From Alisma plantago-aquatica (lineage: Eukaryota; Streptophyta; Magnoliopsida; Alismatales; Alismataceae): a DNA stretch of 64,000 bases. Both the position numbers and the translations under genes were made by a program. The DNA lies in assembly GCA_963693085.1 (NCBI GenBank), contig OY856412.1:1123329244-1123393243 (forward strand), in the 5' to 3' direction. Positions 12,870 to 23,863 of this stretch are shown one piece after another (positions within the stretch are counted from its first letter, which is position 1; every line of letters begins with the position of its first letter). The notes under the pieces are model-generated. The model was not told where the DNA came from and did no database searches. It saw only the letters and a list, made by a program, of their open reading frames with translations.

Positions 12870-13246
12870 TCATATAACGGTTGGGGAGACCACTCTACCA
12901 CCTCTTCTAAACTCTTCCACTGACTGGACAAAATAGTTGCACACCTGAGTTGTTTCCGACTCAAAGAATCTACTATGACATTCGCCTTTCCTGGATGACA
13001 AGCGATGGTGAAGTCGTAATCCTTCATGTACTCCATCCATCGTCGCTGCCATAGGTTTAAGTCTTTCTATATCAGGAGGTATCTCAACCTCTTATGGTCA
13101 GTGAAGATTTCAAAAGTAGCACCATACATGTAATGCCGCCAAATCTTCAATGCATGGATGATAGAAGCCAGCTCTAAATCATGTATCGGATAATTCACCT
13201 CGTTGGGTTTGAGTTGTCGGGAGGCATATGCTACCACATGCTAATT
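12870..13246 (-). pseudogene. RNase H domain remnant
   Basis: The minus-strand translation gives [12 protein letters not shown], then Y-P-I-H-D-L-E-L-A, then F-T-D-H-K, then W-M-E-Y-M-K-D-Y-D and H-P-G-K-A-N-V. This is the usual order in Ty3/gypsy RNase H. At least one stop (near 13,060) interrupts it. It lies between the RT connection region and the integrase zinc domain, as expected for the polyprotein. Confidence 0.8.
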
Positions 13247-14367
13247 TTATTCTAACACACAACCAAGCCTCATCTTTGATGCATCGATGAAAATCATTAA
13301 ACCCTCATTTCCTGATGGTAGAGTCAAAATTGTTGCAGTAGTTATCTTCTCCTTCAGCTCTTGGAAACGAGCCTCACATACATCAGACAACACAAACTTC
13401 ATATCCTTCTGAGTCAACATGGTCAAAGGCAAGGTGGTCTTTGAGAAATCCTTGAGGAAATGCCGATAATACCCAAACAACCCCAAGAATCTGTGAATTT
13501 CTAAGGGATTCTTCGGTACAAGCCAATCTCAAACTACCGACACCTTAGTTGGATCTACGGTGATCATTCCTCCTGAGATGATGTGTCTGAGGAACATGAC
13601 TCGGTCTATCCAAAACTCACATTTGGAGAATTTCCCGTAGAACTTCTGCTTTCTCAAGATATCAAGGACTTTACTTAGGTGGTTTCGATGTTGATCTAAG
13701 TCATCCAAATAAACCAATATGTCATATATGAACACTATGACAAACGAGTCAAGGAAGGGTTGAAACACACTATTCATAAGGTTCATGAAAAAACTGGGTG
13801 TATTGGACAACCAAAAGGCATAACTACAAACTCATAGTGGCCATAATGTGTTCTAAAATCTATTTTTGGGATGTCCTCACTCTTAACTCTCAACTGGTAG
13901 TAACCTGATCTTAATTCAATCTTGGAAAAGACTCGAGTAGACTTTAACTGGTCAAACAAGTCATCTATCTGGGGTAAATGGTATTTGTTCTTAATGGTAG
14001 CTTGGTTAATCATCCGGTAGTCTATGCACATTCGGAGAGAACCATGCTTTTTCTTTACAAAAAGAATCGGTGCTCCCCATGGTGATGTGCTAGGGCGGAT
14101 AAAACCCTTGTCTAGCAATTCCTACGATTGTTTCTTCAACTCAAGCAACTCCACAGGGGCCATCTTATAAGGTGCTTGTGAAATAGGGCTTGTCCCGGGA
14201 GCTAGCTCTATGGAGAAATCTACCTCTCTCTTGGGAGAAATCCCGGGTAGATCATCTGGAAAAACATCCACATAGCTCCTAACTACCTCTATTTCTTCTA
14301 AGGGTTGCATCATGGGTTCTGGCTCGGTGACTACTGCCAGGAAAGCTCGACACCCTTTACTCATCAT
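13247..14367 (-). pseudogene. Reverse transcriptase with mutated active site
   Basis: 14367-14122 holds the RT N-terminal region (VDVFPDDLPGISPKREVDF). After an in-frame TAG, 14118-13783 reads [20 protein letters not shown] and continues to VVMPFG. A frame change near 13,800 leads to 13810-13529 with [11 protein letters not shown] and the catalytic region. There the family motif FIDD reads FIYD: codon 13724-13726 encodes Tyr instead of the first catalytic Asp. 13486-13247 is the thumb/connection (GLFGYYRHFLKDFSK to IDASKM). The RT cannot be active as it stands. Confidence 0.92.
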
Positions 14368-14379
14368 CCGCTCTACTTT

Positions 14380-14793
14380 CTAGGCTGACACATACAGGCT
14401 GGTGGTGGCATCTTTTTTGCCTCTAATGATGAAAGGTGGGTGACCTGGTTTCTTAAAGATCTCTTTCTTCTCCCTACAATCAATATTGGCCCTATAAGTA
14501 TAAAGCCAATTCATACCAATGATCACATCAAAGTCATTCACATCAAGAAGGATAAAGTTTGTAGGAAACTCATGATCTCGATATTTCACAAGTATCACCT
14601 GAGTTTTCAAAAGAGATGTAAAGATCTGACCACTCGGGGTTGTAACATCTAAGACATACCCTAAATCCTTGATATCCAAACAAAGCATAGTTGTGAGATT
14701 TCTCAAAATGAAAGTATTAGTAGATCCAGAGTCAAACAAAGCTTTTACATTGTGTCCCATGACTTCAATCATGCCTACATTATTTTTCACCAT
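14380..14793 (-). pseudogene. Retropepsin-like aspartic protease domain
   Basis: An open stretch of 137 codons contains the active-site motif A-L-F-D-S-G-S-T-N-T-F and the downstream DVIIGMNWL, the second hallmark of Ty3/gypsy proteases. In the intact polyprotein it would release gag and pol products. It lies between gag and RT and is separated from RT by a stop at about 14,380. The domain itself has no obvious lesion; the label reflects the broken polyprotein. Confidence 0.9.
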
Positions 14794-14837
14794 ACATTAG
14801 CCCATTACATGCTTAACTGAAAACATAAAAGAAAATC

Positions 14838-15564
14838 TTAACAGTTATTGCCCTTGATCAACCGATTAGCATTTGCTTGAGCCTCCTCATTGTTAATAGC
14901 AAACACTCAAGCTTGTCTTCTCTCTCTAGCAGGTGGGGTGACAACTATAGGTGGGGCTACCACCGGTCTTGGTCCTCTAGGATCTGGCATAGGACAAGAA
15001 GCTTGGAGATGTCCTTCTTGTTGACAACGGTAGCAGACCTTCTTCTTGTAGCGACACTCACCGGCGTGCCACTTCCCACAGGTGCGACATTGCAGTCGGT
15101 TGTTCTCTTAAAGGGGTTTCCCTTTTCCTCCATGTTTTCCTTTAGCATGATGATGCCCTTGACACTTCTTGTGGTTGTTCCTCTGACCTTGGGTTCCTTC
15201 AGCGAAACTCAAATATTCCTTGGGTGGATTTTGAGCAGGCATCACTGTCCTTTCCATGTCTAAAGCAGTGTTGTAAGCTTCGACGAAGGTTTTAGGTTTA
15301 CTTGCCATCCATTGGGGCTTGATGGCAGGGTGAATACGCTCTATGAAGTGATCCACCCTTCTTTCCTCATCCATCATATGCCCAAAATGCTCCAGTATTC
15401 GAAACTTGTGCCCAGGGTTTGGCACAGATGAGTTTCCTTGCATCATTTTGGTGAACTCCCTTTCCTTTTCCTTCTTAGCTGAGACAGGGATGAATCTGGC
15501 AGTGAAGATTGTCTTGAAGTCAGCCCATACCATTGGTTCTTCATTCAGATCTCAGCCTATGATG
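14838..15564 (-). pseudogene. gag, C-terminal half only, running straight into the LTR
   Basis: From the LTR edge the minus strand reads I-I-G-stop-D-L-N-E-E-P-M-V-W-A-D-F-K, then F-I-P-V-S-A-K-K-E-K-E-R-E-F, the middle of a chromovirus gag. The stop (15552-15554) looks like an Arg CGA to TGA change. A nucleocapsid zinc knuckle C-x2-C-x4-H-x4-C (CYRCQQEGHLQASC) lies at 14994-15035, preceded by a second, irregular C/H cluster. The knuckle is one frame off the upstream frame (shift near 15,110). The gag N-terminus, leader and primer site are absent. Confidence 0.88.
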
Positions 15565-18345
15565 TGTAATGACCCCGCCTCCCGGTAACCCCCAATTAAG
15601 AGAGACCAAGAGGTCAGAGTCATTATCCCGATTTCCAGATCAAAGGTTTGACAAATAATCAATAATATTTATTAAATTCTAGCAGACTAAACTGAAAAGC
15701 TGTAATAAAATAAACTGTTTGCATACCTTTTGAAAAACTTGGATTACTAAACTTCTATCCACATATGAATACTATTCTAACTAATCCTCCTTGCACTTTG
15801 ATTCATGTATTAACAATATGCCAATTTACTATTTGTCCTTTTGGGGTTGTACCTAAAACGCCGACAAACAAAATGTCAGTCAGCATAAATGAATATGCTG
15901 GTATGTGGGGGAATATAGAAATTGTTCAACTATGATAATAATGTAATCAACCAAATATCATTTAACAACCAAAATTACGTTTTAAGCAATACTACTCAAT
16001 TCTTACCTATCTCCTATCTCTACGTTGTCCCTACAGCGAACTTGGATACTACCTCTCTCACATGGTAGATCCTTACCCCCATGGCCCTACCTCACAGTTA
16101 GCCAATACTTATGGTTGTGGAGTCGCATGGCCCTACCCAAGGTTAGCCCAATCCCTGACTCGAGGTGACTTGATGGACCTACCCCATTGGTAGCCATGTA
16201 GTAAGTCATCTAATGACCTAATGGACCTACCTATAGGTAACCATGTAATAGGTCAATCTATCAAGCTACAGAGGGGACTAGGATCTGAGCTAGTAGGCAC
16301 ATATATTAGGTGATAGTCATATATACATTATAGGTTGCAAGAATTAAATTCATCCAACAGTTTAAGTCAAGTCACCGATGAAAACGTCAGAAATCCTCAG
16401 AAAACTAATTCGGGATATTCATAAGCGTAACCACATACCTGTAACTGTAGTTTTGGTGATAGATTCAACTAAGTAGAGAAACCCAATCAAGCAAGCAAGT
16501 ATGCACAAAAATCCTGAAATAAACGTAAAAAATTCCTTTTATCATTATTTATCCAAATTCATCTTGTTTCTTAGGATTTCTATTCCAATCTTAGGGTTTC
16601 CTTTGAAATTAGGGTTTTGCCTCCACTTTTAGTATTATGAACCCTAATTCAACTAAACTACATAAAAACTTAAATTTCTCAGCTTAATACTCCTAACAGA
16701 CTTAGGATAATTATTTAGTAACTTATTTCCTTAATCTAAAATAAACATGGGTTTTCTCCTTTTTCACCCTCAATTAGGGTTTCTATATGTATTATCCTTT
16801 GTTTATAGATTAAATCCCTATATTAGTCAACTTTGTATGCACAATAGATTGAAACTCTATTTTAATATTCAAAAGGTTAATACTTATCTAATTAACCTAT
16901 TTAACAAAAGATTCATCCTTTATACTCAATTAGGGTTTCTAATTACCTTTTAACACCTTTTTCTATCAAATTAATAAACTTTTACAAAACGAGACATAAC
17001 TAGGTTACCAAACCATTTTTATCTTGTTCTTCATATTTTTCTAAGCAACTTTCATATATAAAGTTTTCTCATCAGAGTTTTCTAGCAACAGATATGATTT
17101 TTGTAAGAAAAAACATTTTACTATAATTTCGATTAGAGAGGGTGAGTTACCAAATTTTCACAGCCGTTCAATCGATGTGCCGCTGGTCCACCCTTTAGAT
17201 CCGACGCTCCATGTTACTCACCTCCACTTTGCGAGATAACTTAGCACGCTGGCCCTGGGATCGTTGGATCTCTTCACGAGTCCATGATGGTCCTTGATCT
17301 CACAACATCTTCTTGTCGTCCTCTCCTTTCCTTACTGTTTGAACCGCGGCGGTGTTGAGGCAGAGCCCTCACCAGAGAGAGAGCAATCGAGTGAGATAGA
17401 GAGAGAGTTGGGGCTTGGGAAGTAGCCGTCAGGGTTCATGAGGGTGAGAGGAAATGAGTATGGGTCTTTATATAGGACTAGGGGGATCCTTCTAGGGTTT
17501 CTTATCCCTGCCGCTAACTGTTCCTCAGCCCAATTGGGTGTTTGATCTAGTCGCAATGAAAACCCGCCAACATAGGGTCGGGAAGCTTCAGTTCCCTCTC
17601 TCGAACTCGATGGAACAATTTCCATGAGTGCACAAGCGCTGGATCAAGAGGAAATCGAAGGGGAAAGTTCCCCCTATACTCAGCCAGAGTCTGAGTTTCA
17701 CAGGAACTTGACGATGAGTGGTGCCCGTTGGATAAAGATCCAACGGCCCACATCTCACGCGTTCAAGCAAAAAGGAAACAATTTTCCTATTTTCAAGATA
17801 AAACACATTTTTGAGGTTAATTTGAAAAAGCCATAACTCTCAATTCATAACTCCTTTTTATCTCAAATTTTAAGGGAATCTCGTTTATGATTTAATCTCC
17901 CATCATGCCAAAATTGAGATCATTATCTAAAGAAAACGAGTCCTTTTCTTTAGTTGCACGTTAACACTTGAATATTTATATTTTCCACATATTTTCCCTT
18001 TCCTTAACTATTATATTATTATCCCGACTTCCGTGAACCTCAAGGAACCTTAATATTTCGAAATTCCATCTTAACAAACATTCCTTAGCCTTTTATTCTT
18101 CTTTTATCTATTTTCTTATTTATTCCTTTATCCAATTGAATTCCTTTTTCTTTTCTTTTTCTTTTTCTCTCAATTGGGCTCAATAGCCAATAAAGCCCAT
18201 TAAGAAAACAAACAAGGCTATCATGCACGAAAATCATTCAAATCAAACCATTAAATCAACCATTGATTTCATTTATCTTTTAAAAGGAGATTTGCAAATA
18301 TCATTACATACTCATTACATGGTTTAGGAAAATGGGGTTATAACC
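15565..18345 (-). repeat. 5' LTR of the Tekay-type element
   Basis: It begins TGTAATGACCCCGCCTCCCG and ends GGTTATAACC on the plus strand, 2781 bp. It is collinear with the 8561 LTR, with scattered substitutions and small indels and without the 37-bp duplication. The outer terminal A of the left copy is C here, so the canonical TG...CA end is damaged. Confidence 0.92.
17467..17474 (-). promoter_or_regulatory. LTR TATA box
   Basis: TATATAAA on the minus strand, at the same place in the LTR as 10469-10478 and followed by the same GA/CT-rich leader. As the 5' LTR copy it would drive the element's transcript. Confidence 0.65.
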
Positions 18346-18350
18346 CATAC
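18346..18350. repeat. Target-site duplication CATAC, right copy
   Basis: Identical to 8556-8560 and directly adjacent to the outer LTR end. Confidence 0.9.
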
Positions 18351-18893
18351 ATTCGCTTTAGTCACCACAGAAGTAAAACAACAATGTGTATAAAAAAAGA
18401 CTAGCTACCTAGATGAGAGTTAGTTTTCTCAATATGCGTAACACGCTGCCTAAAAACTGGATGAATTGAAAATTGTACGAGAAGCAGGGAGTGATTGTAG
18501 GAGAGAGAGAAAAGAAGTTATTTTTGCTAATAAATTTTGAGCGGTATTAATTTTTTGATAAAATCAACACTATTACACTCCTTACAAAAATTATGTTGAA
18601 ACAAGACCAATATACATATATTTTTAAAAATAAAAATATACCATCTAAAAAAGGAGAGAGAGTGTGGTTGAAAAATGCAAAAATGGAGAGATGAACTTAT
18701 TTTTACTTATAAATTTCATTCTATACTGATTTTTTGACAAAATAAAAACCACTATATGCCTTTTAAAATACGTACTATCACGTCCAATGTCAACATACTT
18801 TTAAAAGAAATGAATGACACCACTTTATTTTTTTATATTTTCTTCTCGTATAAAAAGTTTGGAACATAGAAGACATTAAAATGCACCATAAAA
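18351..18893. other. AT-rich spacer with a diverged direct duplication
   Basis: Two related stretches (about 18,500-18,610 and 18,650-18,790) share GAGAGAGA, then a TTATTTTT...TAAATTT segment, then a TTTTTTGA-AAAAT segment. No gene is seen. Confidence 0.45.
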
Positions 18894-18903
18894 AATTGGA
18901 TCT

Positions 18904-18911
18904 GAGATAAC
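18904..18911. repeat. 8-bp target duplication of the hAT MITE (left)
   Basis: GAGATAAC here and GAGATAAA at 19665-19672, one mismatch. Eight bases is the hAT superfamily length. Confidence 0.8.
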
Positions 18912-19664
18912 TAGGGGTGAGCATTCGATTAATTTGATCGGTCATGGTTAATTCAGTTCGGTTAAATGGTTAAATTGTGTTTTGATATATTAGTCATTAA
19001 TCTAACCATATTAGTGTCAATTAATTTCATTATGATTAATCGATTAACGGTTAATTTGGTTAACCAAATAACATTCTTGCAATAGTATTATATAAAAATA
19101 CTCATAAAACTTCGAACAATTTTTTTTGTTGATCGAGAGAACCCATCTCAGACAAGCCTGACATGGTAAACAATCGAGGCATGAGAGGGTGTGATCCGGT
19201 CACCCCCCTCTCACGCCAAATCAGTGTGTATTGTCGTTCACAAAGTGCCTTCGGTGAGGTTCAAACCCATGTTCTTCATTGAGACTTACTGAGATCTTAC
19301 CACCTGAGCTACTATGGTCGGACAAAAAACTTTGAATAATTATTCTACTATAGTAGTATTTCATATAGATTAAGAGGTGCACATTTCATGAAAACTTGAT
19401 AAGTATGTAAATGTAGAGGTTTTTCAAATACAAGTACGGGCATGTAGGTATATTTGTGTAAAATACTTTTTTTCAAGTAATAAACTTTTACTAGTCGATT
19501 AATTTTGTTAACCAAATTGAAAATAATTTTAACCATCAAATTAACCTTTTAACCAATTAACCGGAATAAATTAACCAAACTAACCAAATTGTTCAAAATA
19601 AATTAACCATTTGGTTTTTGACCATTTGGTTGATTGGTTATTAACTGTATTCTGCTCACCCCTA
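18912..19664. mobile_element. hAT-type non-autonomous element (MITE), 753 bp
   Basis: It starts TAGGGGTGAGCA and ends TGCTCACCCCTA, perfect 12-bp terminal inverted repeats of hAT type, flanked by an 8-bp duplication. The subterminal regions are rich in GGTTAA/TTAACC-type motifs in both orientations, a common feature of hAT ends that serve as transposase binding sites. There is no transposase frame. A SINE has inserted within it. Confidence 0.88.
19122..19325 (-). mobile_element. tRNA-derived SINE inserted in the hAT MITE
   Basis: On the minus strand it starts TTGTCCGACCATAG, has a pol III A box TAGCTCAGGTGG (19300-19311) and a B box GGTTTGAACCT (19257-19267), and ends in a run of at least seven A. 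It is flanked by AAAACTTCGAACAAT (from 19106) and AAAACTTTGAATAAT (from 19326), a target duplication of about 15-16 bases with two mismatches, as left by LINE-type retrotransposition. Box positions and tail fit a SINE of about 204 bp; I cannot name the family. Confidence 0.85.
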
Positions 19665-19972
19665 GAGATAAATATAAATTGGACTAGAGCTAACATCCAA
19701 TTGAACCAGAAATAGCAACTCAAAATAGCCGTAAACAACAACAAATCAAACCACAATAACAAAAAAATTATTATATATAATTATAAATTGGACCACAAAT
19801 AATATTGAATTAGACCACAGATGACAACCAATTTGATCAGAGTTAGCAACTCAAATAGGAGCGGACACAACAATGAATCGCTCTGAAGATAACAATCAGT
19901 TGGGACTAGAGATAACAATTCAAATTTTAGTACGTATAACAATAAATCAGATTAGAGATAACATTCATTTGG

Positions 19973-20188
19973 ACCAGAGATAACAACCCAAATCAGGCCA
20001 AATAAGAACTAATTGGTATAGAGATAACATCTAATTGGACTAGAGATAACAACTCAAATTGAACTAGAGAAAACAACCAATTAGTTCAAAAGTCTTGTTC
20101 AATTTGAGTTGTTATCTCTAGTCCAATTAGATGTTATCTCTATTCCAATTAGTTCTTATTTGTCCTGATTTGGGTTGTTATCTCTGGT
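19973..20188. repeat. Near-perfect 216-bp hairpin inside the minisatellite
   Basis: The 92-base left arm (19973-20064) and the reverse complement of the right arm (20097-20188) differ at only two positions by my reading. The loop is 32 bases. Both arms consist of GAGATAAC repeat units. Confidence 0.9.
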
Positions 20189-20190
20189 AA

Positions 20191-21068
20191 GTGATTGCCC
20201 TCTGTCTCCTACTAACTTCAAAATAGAATAAAGCCAAACTCTTGTAACCCATTCTTAAATAATATATGAAGAGAGTATACTTAATTGAATATAATTTAGC
20301 AGTATCAGTTTATAACTACTCCAGATGCAGTTAATATAAACAATTTAGCAAAAAGCAAGATTTAGTTACTTTTGAATAGAGATTAAAGTATTGGATATGA
20401 ACTTTGGATAATTAACAAAACCATATACCTAAGATTTGGTCAAAGTTGGATGTCAATAAAACCTTATTTGACCACTCTATATAAAAAAGAATATAATTCA
20501 ATAAATTGATGTATCATCGATTTAGTTAATTAAATGACCTAAAGTCCTCACTCACTGATGAAGCCCTTAATTGGGTCTTCATCTTGTGTCATAATTCTCT
20601 TTATTCACACCAAGATTTATAGGATGTATGTATTTCATCAATAAATTATGTTTTATATCAAATGCACATATGAATGTTTTTGCATATTTTTATAGGTACT
20701 TTGACCATTACTTGATGAGAGGGAGAGATATAGATTGATCCTAGGACTTCCCTGAGCTTGGAGAAGTCCAAAGTTAGGTCCAAATAACCCCCAAACTACA
20801 CCAAGTTATCAAAGAAGGCATTTAGGCAAAATACTCCATTGATGATCAAGTTCAAGATTCAAGTGCTCAATAAGACCTCTCAAACAACCATGGTCTTTGC
20901 CATGCTCGTGTTGTTAGAGATCAATTCACACAAGAAAAGCCTGATTTTAACAAGTTGCTCACCATTACCATCTTCAGCTGAACGACCACAGTGAGTGAAT
21001 GCATCCAAGACTAATTTACTCGTTGTGATCATGTAGCAAGTCAAGGCCACAATCATTCTCAACTCGGG
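20191..21068. other. AT-rich sequence, no gene seen
   Basis: There are only short shadow frames (20880-21062 minus, 60 codons) and no recognisable domain. Confidence 0.5.
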
Positions 21069-21683
21069 ATGGCAGTGGTGTGGGTATGGTGCGGTTTATA
21101 CCAAAACCATAACCACACCACATAGAATAATCATACACCATATCCATTATGATTTTTCACATGAGAAACCATATCTGCAATGTCAAAAAGTTGCGGTTAA
21201 CGACACCGTACCACACCACATCGTGAAAAAATTTATGTTAACATGAAAACATTATACATTTAATTTATGAATGTTTATACAATAAATGGAAATATAACAC
21301 ATACAACAAATAAAAGGAACATATATGTTGATTAGTTGTATAAAGAAGACAACCATGTATGAAATAATTGTAGAGAAAAAAATGAAAGTTCTTGCTTCTC
21401 TATACACTAAATTCTATTTTATAAATAGAGATCTAGCAATCTATGTAAGAGTACAAATAATGTATGTAGGATAGTATTCTATATCTATTTATATAGAATT
21501 TATATGAATTATCTGTTGTGTGGTTTTCATTCATGGTTTTGTCTCTAGAAAGATAATCGCACCACACCATAGAGATTTTAAAAATATAAAATCGTATCTG
21601 CACCATTCCATTTGGTATGATTATGTTGTATAAAATGTGGTGTGGTTATCAACGAATATGGTTTTTTACAACACCATTGCCAT
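21069..21683. mobile_element. Second hAT-like MITE
   Basis: ATGGCAGTGGTG at the left is answered by CACCATTGCCAT at the right (one mismatch). Internal GGTGTGG/CCACACC and GGTGCGGTTT-type motifs are clustered near both ends, as in plant hAT MITEs. There is no coding frame. The outer ends are degenerate and I could not define a clean 8-bp target duplication. Confidence 0.6.
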
Positions 21684-23660
21684 AACTAACCACAATCTTC
21701 ATCTACCCTCCTCACCATGGTCATTCTAACATGATGTCATTCTCATAGTACCCACCATGTGTGTACCTCTTGGCATCCCAAATTTCTCATTTTTTATGAA
21801 TCCAATCCATGCTTCCACGACGGTGCCCACATACAATGACCACTTACTACCTACCCACCACAAAGTTCTATCTGAACAAATGTTCTACCAAATGAGACCT
21901 AATGCTTCCCACTACAAGTTTTACCTTTTTCCTCATTTAATCTAGACCTCCTATATCACTATATAAACCTTAGTGGTGTCTAGGTAGCATAACATAGCTC
22001 ACCCTAGCATTCAATTATCCCACCTACCACTCACCTACCCCATTCTCTCTCCCATTCTTCACCATCCACCCCAAAATCATAATTTTTAGGGCTTTGCCCA
22101 ATTTCCACCCCATTTCCATGCTTTCCACTAGTAGAGAAAGGAGGATCCCATCCTTGATATTTCTGAAGAAGGAGAAGACGACATATACTTTAAACTCCAT
22201 GGTTATTCATGTCTCTTTGTTCTCTCTTTTTTCATTTTCTTTTACCATGACTAGCTAATTCCCTTTGGTGGGATGTTTAGGTAAACTCTATAACTTTGAT
22301 ACCATGTTTGGGCAGTATTAATGTGAAACACTTTGATTTCATTATAATGTGATACTTTCATTCTTGTTCTCATTTTTTTGCATCTTTCTATGGTGATTGA
22401 TATATGAAAATGCCTTAGTCATAAAAAAAGAAGGAATAAGAGTATAACGGAGGAAAAACTTCTAAGTTCAAGTAGTTGATCCTTAGAAAGTTCCCTCTCT
22501 TCCCACCTATTAATATATTCTACTAGGCCTAGGTGTGAGATATAATTAGATATGTATCCTTATCCTTTGGCATTTAGAAAGAACATTTAAGTGGTTGGAT
22601 GACATAAATTGGAGGTGAAACATCTTTCTACTATGCCACATACCACCCTTTTCCACAAACCTACATTAGAAGAATCATTCCTAGAAACCTTGACTAGGGT
22701 GATTTATAGCTATCTATTCCCTAGTCAATGGATACCCATAAGGTTTGAAGGAGGTGACATGAATGAGTTCCCTTATACATACTCTATGCAACATGTGGCC
22801 AACTAGTAGAATAGGACTCTTCATCTTGATCACCCTTAGTTGTTTGGTTTGATAGAATAATTTTTGGATGTGCTTTCATAGACATGGTTGATAATTTCAT
22901 AACCCTAGACCATACACAACCGTTGATTGCTTGCTCAACTCCTAACTTTTTCTAGTTTTAGGTAGTTTGTCTTGTGTAGTTAGTTAAATGCTCTCTTATG
23001 TTGGTTAGTATTTTCTATATAATTGGTTCTTATATGGTGATTTCCATTTTTAGGTTTAGTTGGTTAGTTTCTTAGTTATTTTAATTTTCCTTGCTTATCT
23101 AACTGCTCCTTTTAATTTCTAACTATGTTGCTCTTGTTAATGGTTTTGTTAATTTCTTGTCTCTAGTTGTTTGCTTAGAGTATTTTTCATCTTTGCATAA
23201 TTTGTTAGATTCATTTATTTAGGGTTAACCTAGGTTTAATTCTTATTTTTTTCTGAATTTCATGCACCCTTAGTCTAGTAACCAACCACCTTTAGACTCT
23301 ATAAGCCCTATACGCTACTTTAGGAAGCTAGTATAAAAAAAGTTAGCTCTACTTCACCCATGTATCCAAGTAGATTCTGACCAGACTTGTCACATTTGAA
23401 TACTACATCCTGAGCTCGTGTGCTTGTGGATTGTTTTATATAGAGTATGTCATATAGGGAACTTTTGTTAACCCAAGTGTGGTGACACATCAAGATTTCT
23501 ATCATTATTTCTAGAAAATGTGGTGCTCATCCTAGCTAGTTTGATTTACTTTGACTTTTCATGTTTCCCTCATCATTAATAATATTTATTCTTTGTATTT
23601 TTCATGAATTTGAGAATGCTAAGTTGTTTTGATTGTGAAACGTCCAAGTGATAATGCGCA
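21684..23660. other. No gene; possible LTR or leader of the Athila-like element
   Basis: CTATATAAAC at about 21,959 is TATA-like and is followed by a C-rich leader-like stretch (21,990-22,120). The region lies just upstream of a gag-like start at 23,668, so it may include that element's LTR. No LTR terminus or primer site could be fixed. The frame 22609-22806 has no known domain. Confidence 0.35.
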
Positions 23661-23667
23661 TTAGAGA

Positions 23668-23863
23668 AGGAAGAGATGGATAATCCCAATGGAGGACCAC
23701 CACCCAACAATAGACAACACTAAAAGGATGGTTAAGGCCTTCCTCCAAAGCCTCTCATTGATTACTTTCCTCTAGATAATTACATATCTCCCGTGGAAGC
23801 AAGGATTGGTTCTATGCTGGGAGAAGACTTCTGCATCCCTTCAAGCCTTGTGATAGTGCTTAT
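23668..23863 (+). pseudogene. Athila/Tat-like gag, first part, split by a nested element
   Basis: From an ATG at about 23,668 the frame reads M-D-N-P-N-G-G-P-P-P-N-N, then stops, then K-P-L-I-D-Y-F. This resembles the proline-rich start and 'R-L-DYF' segment of Athila/Tat gag proteins. It is cut at 23863 by the LTR element 23864-29769 and resumes at 29770. Confidence 0.5.
23859..23863. repeat. Target-site duplication CTTAT, left copy
   Basis: CTTAT directly precedes the LTR at 23864 and recurs at 29770-29774 directly after the other LTR. Confidence 0.92.

Larger units (their letters stand above)
8561..18345 (-). mobile_element. Tekay/Del-type chromovirus (Ty3/gypsy), complete with both LTRs but defective
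   Basis: Two LTRs (8561-11349 and 15565-18345) flank a 4.2-kb internal region whose coding remnants all lie on the minus strand in the order gag, protease, RT, RNase H, integrase, chromodomain. The CATAC duplications define the insertion. Read on the minus strand the LTR is TGTTATAACCCC...GGTCGTTACA; the right copy has lost the first T (GGTTATAAC). A purine tract abuts the 3' LTR. There is no primer binding site, and gag begins in mid-domain directly at the LTR. Stops, frameshifts and a lost RT aspartate make it non-autonomous. The C-terminal chromodomain places it with the Tekay/Del clade. A related solo LTR sits at 49286-52484. Confidence 0.92.
18894..20190. repeat. GAGATAAC minisatellite, interrupted by a MITE
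   Basis: Degenerate units of about 24-27 bases with the core AATTGGACTAGAGATAACAA recur from 19,665 to 20,190 in one orientation and then in reverse. One unit (ATTGGATCTGAGATAAC) lies left of the MITE at 18,894-18,911, so the MITE landed inside the array. Unit length and sequence vary, so this is an old array. Confidence 0.75.

Noticed and set aside
19257..19311. A and B boxes as a real tRNA gene
   Set aside because: No acceptor or anticodon stems can be folded; A tail and target duplication show a SINE.
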